A DNA stretch of 64,000 nucleotides from G965212025 sp965212025 (GCA_965212025.1 OZ243039.1:806001-870000); one strand, 5' to 3'. Counted from the stretch's first letter, positions 45,417-55,404 are shown. Numbers and translations are program-made. Notes: generated from the letters alone by a model not told the origin.

Positions 45417-46154
45417 TTAAGGCGCAATTCCTTGGCGTGATGTGGAGCCAGGTCTTGGCGTGGTCGGGATCTCGGGATCCCAGTTGATAAAATGGCCCAC
45501 TCCTGGCGCTTCAGCCACGCCGTCCCGGGGGAATGCCCGGACTTCGTACGCAACACCACCTTGCAGCCCCGTAAATTCCATCTTGACGGCTCCCCCCGGT
45601 GAAGGCATTGCAATAAACCGTTCCTCCATCAGTTCTCCAGACAAAAGCAGCTGTACCCGATATCCCAAGCCGAGCAATATTCCATCAACCGGAGCTCCGA
45701 AGTCGGCGTGATCCGCAGTGCGTCCGTATCCGTCATTTCCCGAATAATCCAAGTGTACCTGCACGCGGCCATTCGCTTTGTGCACCAGCTGCATGGCCAA
45801 TGTCCCTTCAAGAACGTCGAGCAAAGTAAATGCTGCTGTACTCATCGCCCCTGCTCCGGCGCGGTTGACTGCCTGGAGCGAATAGCGTATCTGCCCCCCT
45901 CCTGCGTACGCCTCACGCAGCTGCGCCAAGGCATGGCTCGACAGCACATAAGAAGTGCCGGTTCCCGCGATGGAGTGACGTTCTCCGCCCAGGAAAAGCC
46001 GGTAGCTGTCTATCGTCGCCCCGTTGCTGCTCGCCGCTTCCCAACCCAGGTTCACCTGATTTGCAGACTTCCATCTGGCCCGCAAGCCTGAAGGCCTGCC
46101 AGGCACCGCTATGGTGCTGAACGTGCCCCTGTTTTCGGACGTTTGGGCAGGCAC
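45417..46154 (-). CDS. Copy B, C-terminal fragment (Fn3-like domains)
   Basis: A 245-codon open piece encoding the last fibronectin-III-like domains (SGLRARWKSANQVNLGWEAA..., YSLQAVNRAGAGAM..., DYSGNDGYGRTADHADFGAP). It is not an independent gene; it joins the piece upstream across the shift at 46151-46170. A one-base gain near 45446 changes the end to PRPGSTSRQGIAP-stop, so the ELRLKVFLGGMVR tail, still encoded in another frame (45389-45430), is lost. Confidence 0.55.
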   Translation of the reverse strand: MPAQTSENRGTFSTIAVPGRPSGLRARWKSANQVNLGWEAASSNGATIDSYRLFLGGERHSIAGTGTSYVLSSHALAQLREAYAGGGQIRYSLQAVNRAGAGAMSTAAFTLLDVLEGTLAMQLVHKANGRVQVHLDYSGNDGYGRTADHADFGAPVDGILLGLGYRVQLLLSGELMEERFIAMPSPGGAVKMEFTGLQGGVAYEVRAFPRDGVAEAPGVGHFINWDPEIPTTPRPGSTSRQGIAP

Positions 46155-49100
46155 CCCTCCGCCCCCCGGTTGCGCGCATAGACCTGTAAGCCATAGCTTC
46201 TGTGCGGCAGCAAGTGACCAATCTCAATCTCGGTGGCAAAAGCACCTGCCGGGAAAAAAGTCTCGGTGCTGCGCCCTGCAGCACTCACAACCACCACGTA
46301 GCCAAAACCAGAGCCCGCAGCGCGATCAGGAGAAGCCGCAGACATATCGCCCGCCAGGGAAGCGCAACCGTCATGTCCCATGGTCGCCAACACCAGGCGA
46401 GCAGTGGTCTGACCGGGCACAAGCTCCGTTATCGTCGTCGCACCCGGAAGCCCCGGCAAATGGAAGTAAGCGGCGGCCGGATAGCCCACCAGATCTCCGT
46501 GCACAGCGCGAAGCTGGTACGGGTGGGGGCAAGCCCTTTGGCTGTTTTCCCGAAACCCGGCCAGAAAATCTCCGTCAAAGTCAAAAGTCAGCGCTGTGAC
46601 TTTCCGCATTGTTCCTGCCAGCTTGAGTTCGTAGTAATCGACCGCTGAACTTCCCGCCGCCCACGTGAAGCGCAGGTGATCCAGAGATTCCCAGCTCACC
46701 GCCAAATCAACCGGTGTGGCAGGAATATCGGCAAGCGCACGCAGCAATGGCAGCGTGTGGGCATTGCCAAAATGCCAGGCTCCCGGTTCCCAGCCCGCAT
46801 AAGTCGTGGCACCTTCGCATACCTGCCCCGCCACGGTCGGACAACGCAGCTGGGTCAGAGTACGGGGTGAAGCACCACCCGTTGGGCCACTGCCCACCAA
46901 AGCTGCCCTCGCAGACACGGGGGCGTAACTGCGGTCAATCGCAGCGTCTGGACCAGAATGGCCCACCAGACTGCCGATGCTGCCCGATTCCCCAACAACA
47001 GGGTTCACCGCATAGCTGTCCTGAATTCGGTGGACATTGGTTCCGACCAGCCCTCCGGTGAAGGAACGGCCCTGTACCGTACCGAGCGCATAGCCCGCAT
47101 GGACAGAACCGGCGTTGAAGCCCACCAATCCACCAACACGCGTATCCCCGCTGACCGACACGTCGGCATAGCTGTATGCAATGGTGCTATTGCTGAAGCC
47201 AACCAGACCGCCGACGTGATCCCCTTCCCCAGCGGTGGCCGAACCTGTCGCATAACAGTGCAAAATAGTGCTTCCATGGCTGTAGCCAACCAGGCCGCCG
47301 GCGTAGCCCCGCCCTTCACCCGAGACGATCACCGCCGCGTCGGCACTGCTGTGCAAAATGGTGCCCCCCCGGATCCGACCGATCAAACCACCGGCAGACT
47401 CAATCCCGCGTACCTGCGAAGCCCTCACCGTGCTGCCCACGACCCGACCTTTCCCTTTCACATAACCAACCAGGCCGCCGACGTATCTGCCTCCATCAAC
47501 CACGGCACTGGCACCACTGTTGACCAGCAAACCTCCGTTGCCACCCACCAATCCGCCAACACCGGTACCGACCGTGCTGAAAACCTGTGCAGACCTCACG
47601 ACGCTGTTCATGACAGTTCCCCCGTTAAAGCCGACCAAGGCTCCGACTCTGTTTTTTCCCCTTACCCGTGCGTCAACGAGCACCACCCTCTTGACAGTCC
47701 CGCCTTCTGCAAGCCTGGAAAACAGGCCAACCTCGTCCGTTTGCGGGCGGTCAATGTGCAAGGCAGAAATTTGCCGTCCTGCCCCGTCGAAGGTGCCTGA
47801 AAAATTCTCTATCGGATGAAAGCCGGCACCGCCTTGCCACTCCCGACTCGGGCCGGCGTCTATGTCTGCCGCCTGTACGTAGTGAGCCTGCAGATCAGAG
47901 CGCACGTCCTGTAACTGGCACAACGTGGCAACTTGCCACGGGTTGTCGCTGCTGCCGTCACCCGGCGCGCTTTGCAGACCTTTGCCGGCGCATTCCGGAA
48001 AGCGGGTCACCGTCCGGACCGTTGACGGCGACCCGGTGCCCACCGTGTTACGGGCGAAGGCTTCCAGCCGATATTCAGAGGTACCCTCCAGTTCCGAAAA
48101 CTCCACCGTGACCGAGTTCAGAGGGTCCACCGGCGCAACGTCGCGTTCCTGTACCAGCTCTCCGGACGCATACAGGCGTATCCGGTAAGCCAAACGCAAA
48201 GCCACGCCTTCCACAGACGCTGCGTAACCGGCGTCACCCGGCCTGCGGCCATAGCCATCATTGAAAGGGGGTGCAAAGCTGAGTCTCAGCGTGGAGATCC
48301 CCGGCACCACCCGCACATCAGCCGGAGAACCGGGAACGTCCAGCAGGCGCACGGAAACACGGGCGGCTTCGCCAACACCGTAAAGGTTGTAGCCACGAAC
48401 CATTAAAAGAGGCGTGCTCCCACCTTCATGATGGGCGCGCAGCTTCTGCAGCCAGTCCGAACCTCCCACGTAGTACAGCAATGCGGTTTCCCCGGCAGTG
48501 TGCGATGGAGCCTCAATCCGGTAAGCGATCAGCTCTCTCGTGTGTTGCGGAGGTTCCCAGCGCAGCAGCAAGACAGACGGTGATTTCCACTGTGCCTGCA
48601 GGCGCAAGGGTTTGCCAGGAGTCTCAAAGCCACGCAGAACCGGCAGCGCATTGCGATCGCCGAAGGACCAGGTTCCGGCACTCCAGCCCGAGTACGTTGA
48701 CCTTCCCTCACACGCCAGGCCAGGGGCGGTGGGGCAACGCAGCTGCTGCAGCGTCCGCAGGGAGCCTGATCCCTGCCCGGCGTCATCTGCCACAAAGGAC
48801 ATGATGCCACCATTGACGCGGGTCAATCCTGCCGCATGGCTGTCGACAATGTCTCCCTGGCTGTTGCCGGCAAAGCTTCCAGACTGTCCGGCTCCGGACA
48901 CCGACCCTGCCGCGTAGCTGCGGCTGACGGTGCCCTGGTTGTTCGCCACAAGACCCGCAACCAGACCTTTCCCAATCACAGAAGCTGTTGTGTAACTGTC
49001 AGTCACCGAGCCCTGGTTGTCTGCAACCAGACCACCCGCCAGGGCTGTTCCCGACACCGAGCCTCCGGCATGACTCGTGTCGATGCTCCCGCCTGTCAGG

Positions 49101-50875
49101 TTTTTCCCGACCAGGCCACCCGCGACCTGAACTCCCGGCTCTATCGTCAACCGGGCCGCGCTGCCACTGACCGTGCCTGCGTTGATGCCAACGAGTCCTC
49201 CCGCCACCTGCCCGCTAAAAAGTGAGCCCGTCGCGCCGCTGTTCACAACCCTGCCTCCCACGTTCCTGCCCACCAGGGCTCCCACGTTGACGCTTCCCCA
49301 AAGCTGCGCGTTCACCAACACCACCTGCTGCAACAGACCGTCCTGAAGCTGCGCAAACATGCCGACATCTTCCAGTGTCTCGGAGCGCACCCTTAAATGG
49401 AAAATCCGATAGCCGGCACCATCAAGGGAACCGGAAAAACCGGTGATCGGCGCAAAGCCTTTTCCGGCCCGCCAGTTCCGGGATGGACCCGCTTCAATAT
49501 CGCCTGCCAGCCGGTAGTGACCTGCAGGGGCAGAGCGAATATCCTGCAATTGGCACAGCGTGGCAACCTGCCAGGGATCGTCCTCGTTGCCAGGGCTGCC
49601 AGGGCCACTTGCCGATGCCAGGGCTTCCCCGTCGCACTGCCAGGGACGGGTAAATACCGGCAGGGAAAATGACGGTCCTTCCCCAACCCTGTTATAGGGC
49701 GTCGCCACCACTTCATAGTGGCTGTCGCCTGCCAAACCCGAAAATTCCACGGCCGCAGATGTTTCTCCGTCTGTGTGCGTACGCTCCCGTTCCTGCACCG
49801 GGTTCCCCCCGGTGTACAGCCGTACCCGGTAGCCCAGACCTACGGAAACCCCGACACCCGTATATCCGTATGCCGGGTCTTCCGGTGACTGGCCATAGCC
49901 GTCGTCAGCCGGAGCCATAAGCAACACACGCAGCGAGAACGCCTGCGCCGATGCCCGAACGGCTGTCAATTTACCTGGAGAGTTCAGCAGCTTGACCGCA
50001 AGCGTCGTCGCTTCGCCCACACCATGACGGTTATATCCACGCACGCTGACCTGCAGGGAGTCACCGCTCCCATATTCGGAACGGAGGCTTTGCAACAGGT
50101 GCCCGCCGAGCGTAAAAGACACGGACTCCGTTTCCAGGGAATGCCCTGCCACCTCCACCCAATAGCCTGCGTTCAGGCTTCCTGTTTTCGCAGCTGTCCA
50201 GCTCAGTTCCAGTTTACCTTCCGGGTTCCATCCCGCCTGCAGGCGAAATGGGGGAGCTGGTGGCGCCGGTTGCAGGGCGCGATGGACCGGAAGCGTCTGC
50301 CCGTCTCCGAAATACCAGACTTGGGTGCTCCAGCCGGAGTAACTGGCCGCTCCCTGGCACGTCTCTCCCGGCGAAAGGGGACACTGCAATTGTGCCAGCG
50401 TGCGGGAAAAACTGTTTCCTGCGGCGGCGTCCCCGCTGCCCACGAGTTCCAGCGCGCTGCTGCCGGCACTCTGCACCAGGGCGTAATTTGCCGCCATCCC
50501 GGTGCCGTTGGAGTGCCCCACCAGCGTACCCGTCTGACCATTCCCGCTGACCAGGCCAGTCGCATAACTGTCGTCAATCCTGCTGTCATTGTTGGTGCTG
50601 CGCACACTGTTTCCCGCCAGTCCGCCTACCTGCTCATTTCCGCTGGCCGATCCGGTTGCGTAGCTTTCCCTGAGCCAAGACCAAGACCCCTCGTGCCCCA
50701 CCAAGCCGCCTACCTGTTCATTTCCGCTGACCGCTCCGGTTGCGTAGCTTTCCCTGAGCCAAGACCAAGACCCCTCGTGCCCCACCAAGCCGCCTACCTG
50801 TTCATTTCCGCTGACCGCTCCGGTTGCATGGCTTCTGAGGATTGGCCCCCAGCTGGTGCCCACCAGACCTCCCAC
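46109..50875 (-). CDS. Copy B, middle fragment (GLUG arrays and Fn3-like domains)
   Basis: A 1588-codon open piece corresponding to about residues 1460-3050 of copy A: the end of the second GLUG array, the third and fourth modules, and part of the final Fn3-like run. It has no signal peptide, and its first ATG lies inside a GLUG repeat, so it is not expected to be made on its own. At its start it carries an 84-bp tandem duplication (two identical GHEGSWSWLRESYATG units). The frame ends at a divergent tail (AEGCLPKRPKTGARSAP) caused by the shift near 46160. Confidence 0.6.
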   Translation of the reverse strand: MGGLVGTSWGPILRSHATGAVSGNEQVGGLVGHEGSWSWLRESYATGAVSGNEQVGGLVGHEGSWSWLRESYATGSASGNEQVGGLAGNSVRSTNNDSRIDDSYATGLVSGNGQTGTLVGHSNGTGMAANYALVQSAGSSALELVGSGDAAAGNSFSRTLAQLQCPLSPGETCQGAASYSGWSTQVWYFGDGQTLPVHRALQPAPPAPPFRLQAGWNPEGKLELSWTAAKTGSLNAGYWVEVAGHSLETESVSFTLGGHLLQSLRSEYGSGDSLQVSVRGYNRHGVGEATTLAVKLLNSPGKLTAVRASAQAFSLRVLLMAPADDGYGQSPEDPAYGYTGVGVSVGLGYRVRLYTGGNPVQERERTHTDGETSAAVEFSGLAGDSHYEVVATPYNRVGEGPSFSLPVFTRPWQCDGEALASASGPGSPGNEDDPWQVATLCQLQDIRSAPAGHYRLAGDIEAGPSRNWRAGKGFAPITGFSGSLDGAGYRIFHLRVRSETLEDVGMFAQLQDGLLQQVVLVNAQLWGSVNVGALVGRNVGGRVVNSGATGSLFSGQVAGGLVGINAGTVSGSAARLTIEPGVQVAGGLVGKNLTGGSIDTSHAGGSVSGTALAGGLVADNQGSVTDSYTTASVIGKGLVAGLVANNQGTVSRSYAAGSVSGAGQSGSFAGNSQGDIVDSHAAGLTRVNGGIMSFVADDAGQGSGSLRTLQQLRCPTAPGLACEGRSTYSGWSAGTWSFGDRNALPVLRGFETPGKPLRLQAQWKSPSVLLLRWEPPQHTRELIAYRIEAPSHTAGETALLYYVGGSDWLQKLRAHHEGGSTPLLMVRGYNLYGVGEAARVSVRLLDVPGSPADVRVVPGISTLRLSFAPPFNDGYGRRPGDAGYAASVEGVALRLAYRIRLYASGELVQERDVAPVDPLNSVTVEFSELEGTSEYRLEAFARNTVGTGSPSTVRTVTRFPECAGKGLQSAPGDGSSDNPWQVATLCQLQDVRSDLQAHYVQAADIDAGPSREWQGGAGFHPIENFSGTFDGAGRQISALHIDRPQTDEVGLFSRLAEGGTVKRVVLVDARVRGKNRVGALVGFNGGTVMNSVVRSAQVFSTVGTGVGGLVGGNGGLLVNSGASAVVDGGRYVGGLVGYVKGKGRVVGSTVRASQVRGIESAGGLIGRIRGGTILHSSADAAVIVSGEGRGYAGGLVGYSHGSTILHCYATGSATAGEGDHVGGLVGFSNSTIAYSYADVSVSGDTRVGGLVGFNAGSVHAGYALGTVQGRSFTGGLVGTNVHRIQDSYAVNPVVGESGSIGSLVGHSGPDAAIDRSYAPVSARAALVGSGPTGGASPRTLTQLRCPTVAGQVCEGATTYAGWEPGAWHFGNAHTLPLLRALADIPATPVDLAVSWESLDHLRFTWAAGSSAVDYYELKLAGTMRKVTALTFDFDGDFLAGFRENSQRACPHPYQLRAVHGDLVGYPAAAYFHLPGLPGATTITELVPGQTTARLVLATMGHDGCASLAGDMSAASPDRAAGSGFGYVVVVSAAGRSTETFFPAGAFATEIEIGHLLPHRSYGLQVYARNRGAEGCLPKRPKTGARSAP
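50652..50819 (-). repeat. 84-bp tandem duplication in a GLUG array of copy B
   Basis: The units at 50652-50735 and 50736-50819 are identical or nearly so (84-bp period), each encoding a 28-residue GLUG repeat EQVGGLVGHEGSWSWLRESY plus ATGAVSGN. Copy A has one equivalent unit here. Confidence 0.85.
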
Positions 50876-50919
50876 ACCATTCCCGTCGCTGATAACCGTG
50901 CTGTCCGAGTGGCTGTCAA

Positions 50920-53900
50920 CTATGGAACTGTAATAACATGCTGACCCACCAACCCGCCCACAGCTTCTTTCCCGTTGACTGTTCCTGCCGAATAAGATCC
51001 GCTTATGGAACCATGGTTGGAACCTGCCAACCCGCCCACAGAATGATGCCCAATTACCGTTGACCGCGCGTGACTGTGATGGAGCGGAGCTTGATTGAGC
51101 CCCACCAGACCTCCCACGTGATTTACCCCGCTCACGCTTCCTCTCGCGTGGGAACTGCGAATCTTCGCGCCCGGGAAGTTGTTGCCCACCAGTCCGCCTA
51201 TCCTGTTGCCGTGACCTTGGGCGCTGACCGTTCCGGCAACGGTAGACTCCGAATGGCTGAGCTTGATCAACCCATGGTTCTCACCTGCCATTCCTCCCAC
51301 ACGATCCCGCCCGACTGTCAAGCCTGTCACCGTGCTGCCCTTGATGCTGCCATTCGCCTCAACGCGTCCTGCCAGAGCCCCTACCGCATCTCTGCCCCGC
51401 ACCGTGACATCCACCAGCGCCAGGCTTTTCAGGGCACCACCGCTGAGCCTCCCGAACAGCCCGACATGGTCCATTCGCCCGGGATTGATCAGGAGATTCA
51501 AAATGCTGTGGCCACGCCCGTCCAGAGAACCGGAAAAATATTCAATCGGAGGAAATCCCTTTCCGTCCCGCCAACCGTGGCTCTGCTTCGCGTCTATATC
51601 GTCTGCCAGCCGATAATGCGCTGCAGGGTCGTAACGCATTTCCTGCAATTGGCAAAGTGTGCCGACCTGCCAGGGGTCATCCTCGCTGCCAGAGCCTGCT
51701 GCCGTTATCACCGCTGCCCACGGACACGCCGCAACGTAGGTGAAAACCGGTGCTTCCACTGTTGGGCCTGCGCCCGCTTTGTTTTCGGCAAATATCCTGA
51801 CTTCGTACCTGGAACCACCTTCCAGACCTGAAAATTCCACTACGGTTGAATTTGACAGTTCCTGTTGTGTTATGCGCCGCCCTTCCTTCAACCGGCCTTT
51901 TGAAAACAGCCGCACGCGGTATGCCAGATCCAGGGCAATTTCGCCTGCCGGTTTCCCGTACATGCTGCTGCCCGGAGCACGCCCGTAGCCGTCCCCGGCA
52001 GCCCCGACAATGGTGACCTGTACCGTCGACAGCCCTGAAGCTGTCTGGATTTCCACCGCCCCCGGAACGTTCATCAAATGGAAACTTCCCGACGCTGCAT
52101 CTCCCGCAACGCTTCCCCTGCTGCCGCGTATGGAATAATGGATTTCACTGCCGCCCGCGTAACGCCCACGCAATTCAGCCATCAATGTATCGTCGAGCGT
52201 AAAACGGGATGCCCTGGTGTCCCAAATGGTTCCATCCACCTCCACCTCAAAGAAATTCACGGCAGTTCCCCGATGCTCCCACTGAAGCGTCAATCCACCC
52301 TCTGAACCCCAGCCTTTCCGGACTGCAAGCGGTGCAGCGGGAACATCCGTAACTGCCCGGAGCACGGGCAGCATGCGGGAGTGCCCAAAATGCCAAATTC
52401 GCGAGTCCCAGTCCAAATACACGCCAGCTTCCCGGCAAAGATTGACGGGCGGCGCCATCGAACACTCCATTTGCTCCACAGTGCGTAAATCGCTGTCCTG
52501 TACTGCGCCGTCATTCACGCCCACGAGGCTGTCCCCGTCGCCCAGCCTGCTGGCATAACTGCGGGCTATCGTGCCACTGTTGACTCCGGCCAGCCTGCCT
52601 GGAAAATTCGCTCCGGCTACAGCACCGGTGCTATAGGCGCTTCTGACCAAACCGCTGTTTACTCCCGCCAGTCCGCCTGTCTGACTGTCTCCGGACACTG
52701 TGCCTTGTGCGTAGCTGTCACTGATGCTTCCTTTGTTTTCGCCGACCAGACCTCCGACTTGGCTGACTCCGGTCACTCTGCTTTGTGCCTGGCTGCTACT
52801 GATGGCTCCCTTGTTTATGCCGACCAGCCCCCCGACTTGGTTCTTTCCAGTCACACGTCCATTCCCGTGTGTATGGCTATTCACGATGCTGGCGTTGCCT
52901 TCGCTTACACCCACCAGACCGCCTACCTGACTGTCTCCGGTCACTCTGCCTTGTACATGGCTGTCACTGATGCTTCCTGCGTTTATGCCGACCAGACCTC
53001 CGACCTGGTTCTTTCCTGACACACGTGCTGACACGCTTACATGGCTATTCACGATGCTGGCGTCCCTGTCGTTCAAACCCACCAGCCCCCCAGTTCCGGG
53101 GGCTGCTCCGACAACCTGGCTACGTGCGAAGCTGCCGCTGATGGTGCCGCCAAGGTGCCAACCCACCAGACCGCCTACGTAGCCCCCTATGGCATGAGTG
53201 CCGGTCACATTTCCAGTCGCATGGCTGGAGGTGACCGAACCCATGTTTTTACCCACCAGACCCCCGACTTGATTGCCTCCTGTTACTGCCCCCAACGCAC
53301 GACTGCCTTCAACCGTGCCACCGTCGTTCTGACCCACCAGCCCGCCGGCTCCAAATGTGTCGCGGGAGTTCTCTCCAACCCTTACCGTCGCCTTGCTGTT
53401 GCGGATGACACCGCCCAGATTCAGGCCAACCAGGCCACCGATGGTTCTGTACCCGTCAACCTTGCCGTCAACTTCGCTGTCCTCAATCGTCCCCCGATCA
53501 TTCAGGCCAACCAGAGAACCGACATTCACTCCCACTTTCGTCAAAACATTCACCAGCTTCACGTGCTTTAGAAGGCCACCCTGCAGCTTGCTAAACAGCC
53601 CGATATTCTCGAATTCTTCTCCCGCTATGTTGACCTTCAAATTGGAAATTTGGTAACCGTTTCCATCAAAAGTTCCGGAAAAATTCTTGATCGGTGTGAA
53701 GCCGTTTTTCCATCCATGCGTCATCGTCGTTGCGTCCATATCTTTGACCTGGACGTAGTGTGATTGGGGCGATGCTTCCATGTCGCGTAAATGGCAAATA
53801 TTTTCTACCTGATAGGGGTCGCTTTCAGTCCCGGAACCTGCCATGGCTTGCGAACTAAAAGAGCACGCGAGCTCAGGATCCATATAGGGAAATTGGCTGC

Positions 53901-55404
53901 CATGAAAATAAGCATCCCCGTAGTTCAGGGCATTGAAAACCCTTGGGTTTTTATAGATATTGCCCATCCCGGCAAAACCGGGAAAGCACCAGCTAAGACT
54001 GTTATAAGTTCCCACCACGGATGACGTGTCCTCAAAAAATGCCGGCGATCCGGAGCCTCCAAGCTCAGCACGGTAGCCCGTAAATTCACCAATAAACCGC
54101 CCCGCACAAACGGGTCCTGAGCAAATGGCTGATTCCGGTGCACCCCGTGGTCTGAGCAAAAATCTGTTTCCGTATGGTCCGAATGGGGAATATTGCTGCG
54201 CCAGCAAATAGGAGTGGTGCAGTACATAGCCATCGAAGGCTTTGGGGCTATGCGTCTTCCAGTCCAGTAGCTCGTAACTCCCCCAGCCACTGAACTGCCC
54301 TTCGATGCGCACCAGTCCCCAGTCATTTGCAGCACTCCCTGCTATAAGTCTTGAGCCACCCGCCCGTGCCCGTCCCGCTGCTTCGCCTTTAAGTACAACG
54401 CTGAAATCGCTATTGATATAAGGCTTGTCTTCGGCGTTGGGGTCATCCACATCTGCCACGAAAAGATGCCAGACAGACAAGACGTAGAGCGCACCGTCCC
54501 CTGACTTGTTTTTCAGTAAACTTCCGGTACCGCACCCTGCCCTCTGTTCGCCATACGCGCAGATGAGCACAGTGCCCAGGGAAGCCTTGCGCACGTGCGC
54601 AGGCATGTCGCTGTTCACAAAATCGGCAGTGTTTTCCGTTTTGTCGTGATACTGGCATGCTCCAGACCGCGCCTGGAATTTTTGCAGTTGCGTGCCGGGC
54701 AACCCACCGTTCCTGTCTTTGAAAGTGTGATTGACTTTTTCTACGGCGAACGGAAATGCATCGGGTTCCAGACCGGACGCCGAGGGAGTCCGGAACTCCA
54801 CCACTATGGCGTCTCCCGACATCGGATATGACCAGAATCCGTCTCTGTTTCCGGCTCGACCCTTGTCGGTATATTCCTCAACAGGGTCTTCCTCGTCAGT
54901 GAGGCTGTACAGCTTCACCGCCATGCCTGGATCCAGATGAAAATTCCTGAGGTACACCCCCAGACTGACGGCTGCAGGGGAATGAATGTGCGCCTGCCAG
55001 ACATCGATGCCATCTTCCTGTTTGACCAGTGCCCAGTTGGCGTGCCGCAAACGGACTTCCCGATAGATACCGGTGTAGTTGACCGTGCTCACTCTGAGCA
55101 GCTCCAGGATTTTATCTTCTTCCTGCGTGCTGAAGTCTCCCAGATCCAGTCGCTGTGCTCTGGTGGGGTACAAGCTCCGGGCGGCCTCGCGCGCGTGTTG
55201 CACTTCCGGCAAGGGGCTGGCCGCGAAGCCGTGATCTGCCAGAGATTCCTGACCCTGGCCGAAAACAGGCGCGTTTGACGTGATGATGAATACACCCACG
55301 AGCAACCACTTCAGCCAGCCGCTGAAGCTCTGCGTATCCGGAAATCTGTAACCTGCTTTTTTCATTGTGAATGGCGAGCCATACGGGCAGAGAAATGAGG
55401 GCAT
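50920..55404 (-). CDS. Copy B, N-terminal fragment (signal peptide, protease domain, first GLUG/Fn3 module)
   Basis: A 1494-codon piece with the proper start of the gene. Signal peptide and protease domain match copy A closely, with the triad residues present (WHLF, NDWGLVRI, GGSGSPAF). The first GLUG array is longer than in A by roughly 57 residues (units with INAGSISDSHVQGRVTGDSQ and SEGNASIVNSHTHGNGRVTG). The Fn3-like pair and the second module head follow. The frame ends GGLVGQHVITVP because of a one-base loss after 50936. A protein truncated here would still be exported and hold the protease, but would lack the C-terminal tail. Confidence 0.7.
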   Translation of the reverse strand: MPSFLCPYGSPFTMKKAGYRFPDTQSFSGWLKWLLVGVFIITSNAPVFGQGQESLADHGFAASPLPEVQHAREAARSLYPTRAQRLDLGDFSTQEEDKILELLRVSTVNYTGIYREVRLRHANWALVKQEDGIDVWQAHIHSPAAVSLGVYLRNFHLDPGMAVKLYSLTDEEDPVEEYTDKGRAGNRDGFWSYPMSGDAIVVEFRTPSASGLEPDAFPFAVEKVNHTFKDRNGGLPGTQLQKFQARSGACQYHDKTENTADFVNSDMPAHVRKASLGTVLICAYGEQRAGCGTGSLLKNKSGDGALYVLSVWHLFVADVDDPNAEDKPYINSDFSVVLKGEAAGRARAGGSRLIAGSAANDWGLVRIEGQFSGWGSYELLDWKTHSPKAFDGYVLHHSYLLAQQYSPFGPYGNRFLLRPRGAPESAICSGPVCAGRFIGEFTGYRAELGGSGSPAFFEDTSSVVGTYNSLSWCFPGFAGMGNIYKNPRVFNALNYGDAYFHGSQFPYMDPELACSFSSQAMAGSGTESDPYQVENICHLRDMEASPQSHYVQVKDMDATTMTHGWKNGFTPIKNFSGTFDGNGYQISNLKVNIAGEEFENIGLFSKLQGGLLKHVKLVNVLTKVGVNVGSLVGLNDRGTIEDSEVDGKVDGYRTIGGLVGLNLGGVIRNSKATVRVGENSRDTFGAGGLVGQNDGGTVEGSRALGAVTGGNQVGGLVGKNMGSVTSSHATGNVTGTHAIGGYVGGLVGWHLGGTISGSFARSQVVGAAPGTGGLVGLNDRDASIVNSHVSVSARVSGKNQVGGLVGINAGSISDSHVQGRVTGDSQVGGLVGVSEGNASIVNSHTHGNGRVTGKNQVGGLVGINKGAISSSQAQSRVTGVSQVGGLVGENKGSISDSYAQGTVSGDSQTGGLAGVNSGLVRSAYSTGAVAGANFPGRLAGVNSGTIARSYASRLGDGDSLVGVNDGAVQDSDLRTVEQMECSMAPPVNLCREAGVYLDWDSRIWHFGHSRMLPVLRAVTDVPAAPLAVRKGWGSEGGLTLQWEHRGTAVNFFEVEVDGTIWDTRASRFTLDDTLMAELRGRYAGGSEIHYSIRGSRGSVAGDAASGSFHLMNVPGAVEIQTASGLSTVQVTIVGAAGDGYGRAPGSSMYGKPAGEIALDLAYRVRLFSKGRLKEGRRITQQELSNSTVVEFSGLEGGSRYEVRIFAENKAGAGPTVEAPVFTYVAACPWAAVITAAGSGSEDDPWQVGTLCQLQEMRYDPAAHYRLADDIDAKQSHGWRDGKGFPPIEYFSGSLDGRGHSILNLLINPGRMDHVGLFGRLSGGALKSLALVDVTVRGRDAVGALAGRVEANGSIKGSTVTGLTVGRDRVGGMAGENHGLIKLSHSESTVAGTVSAQGHGNRIGGLVGNNFPGAKIRSSHARGSVSGVNHVGGLVGLNQAPLHHSHARSTVIGHHSVGGLAGSNHGSISGSYSAGTVNGKEAVGGLVGQHVITVP

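Larger units (their letters stand above)
45389..55404 (-). pseudogene. Giant gene copy B, interrupted by three frameshifts
   Basis: Aligned by eye to copies A and C, this is the same gene broken at three points: a one-base loss between 50936 and 50937, a one-base loss in the C-rich stretch 46151-46170, and a one-base gain at about 45446. The three open pieces are listed separately. If translated from the start it would stop within the second GLUG array. Assembly error is possible and would have to occur three times. Confidence 0.7.
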
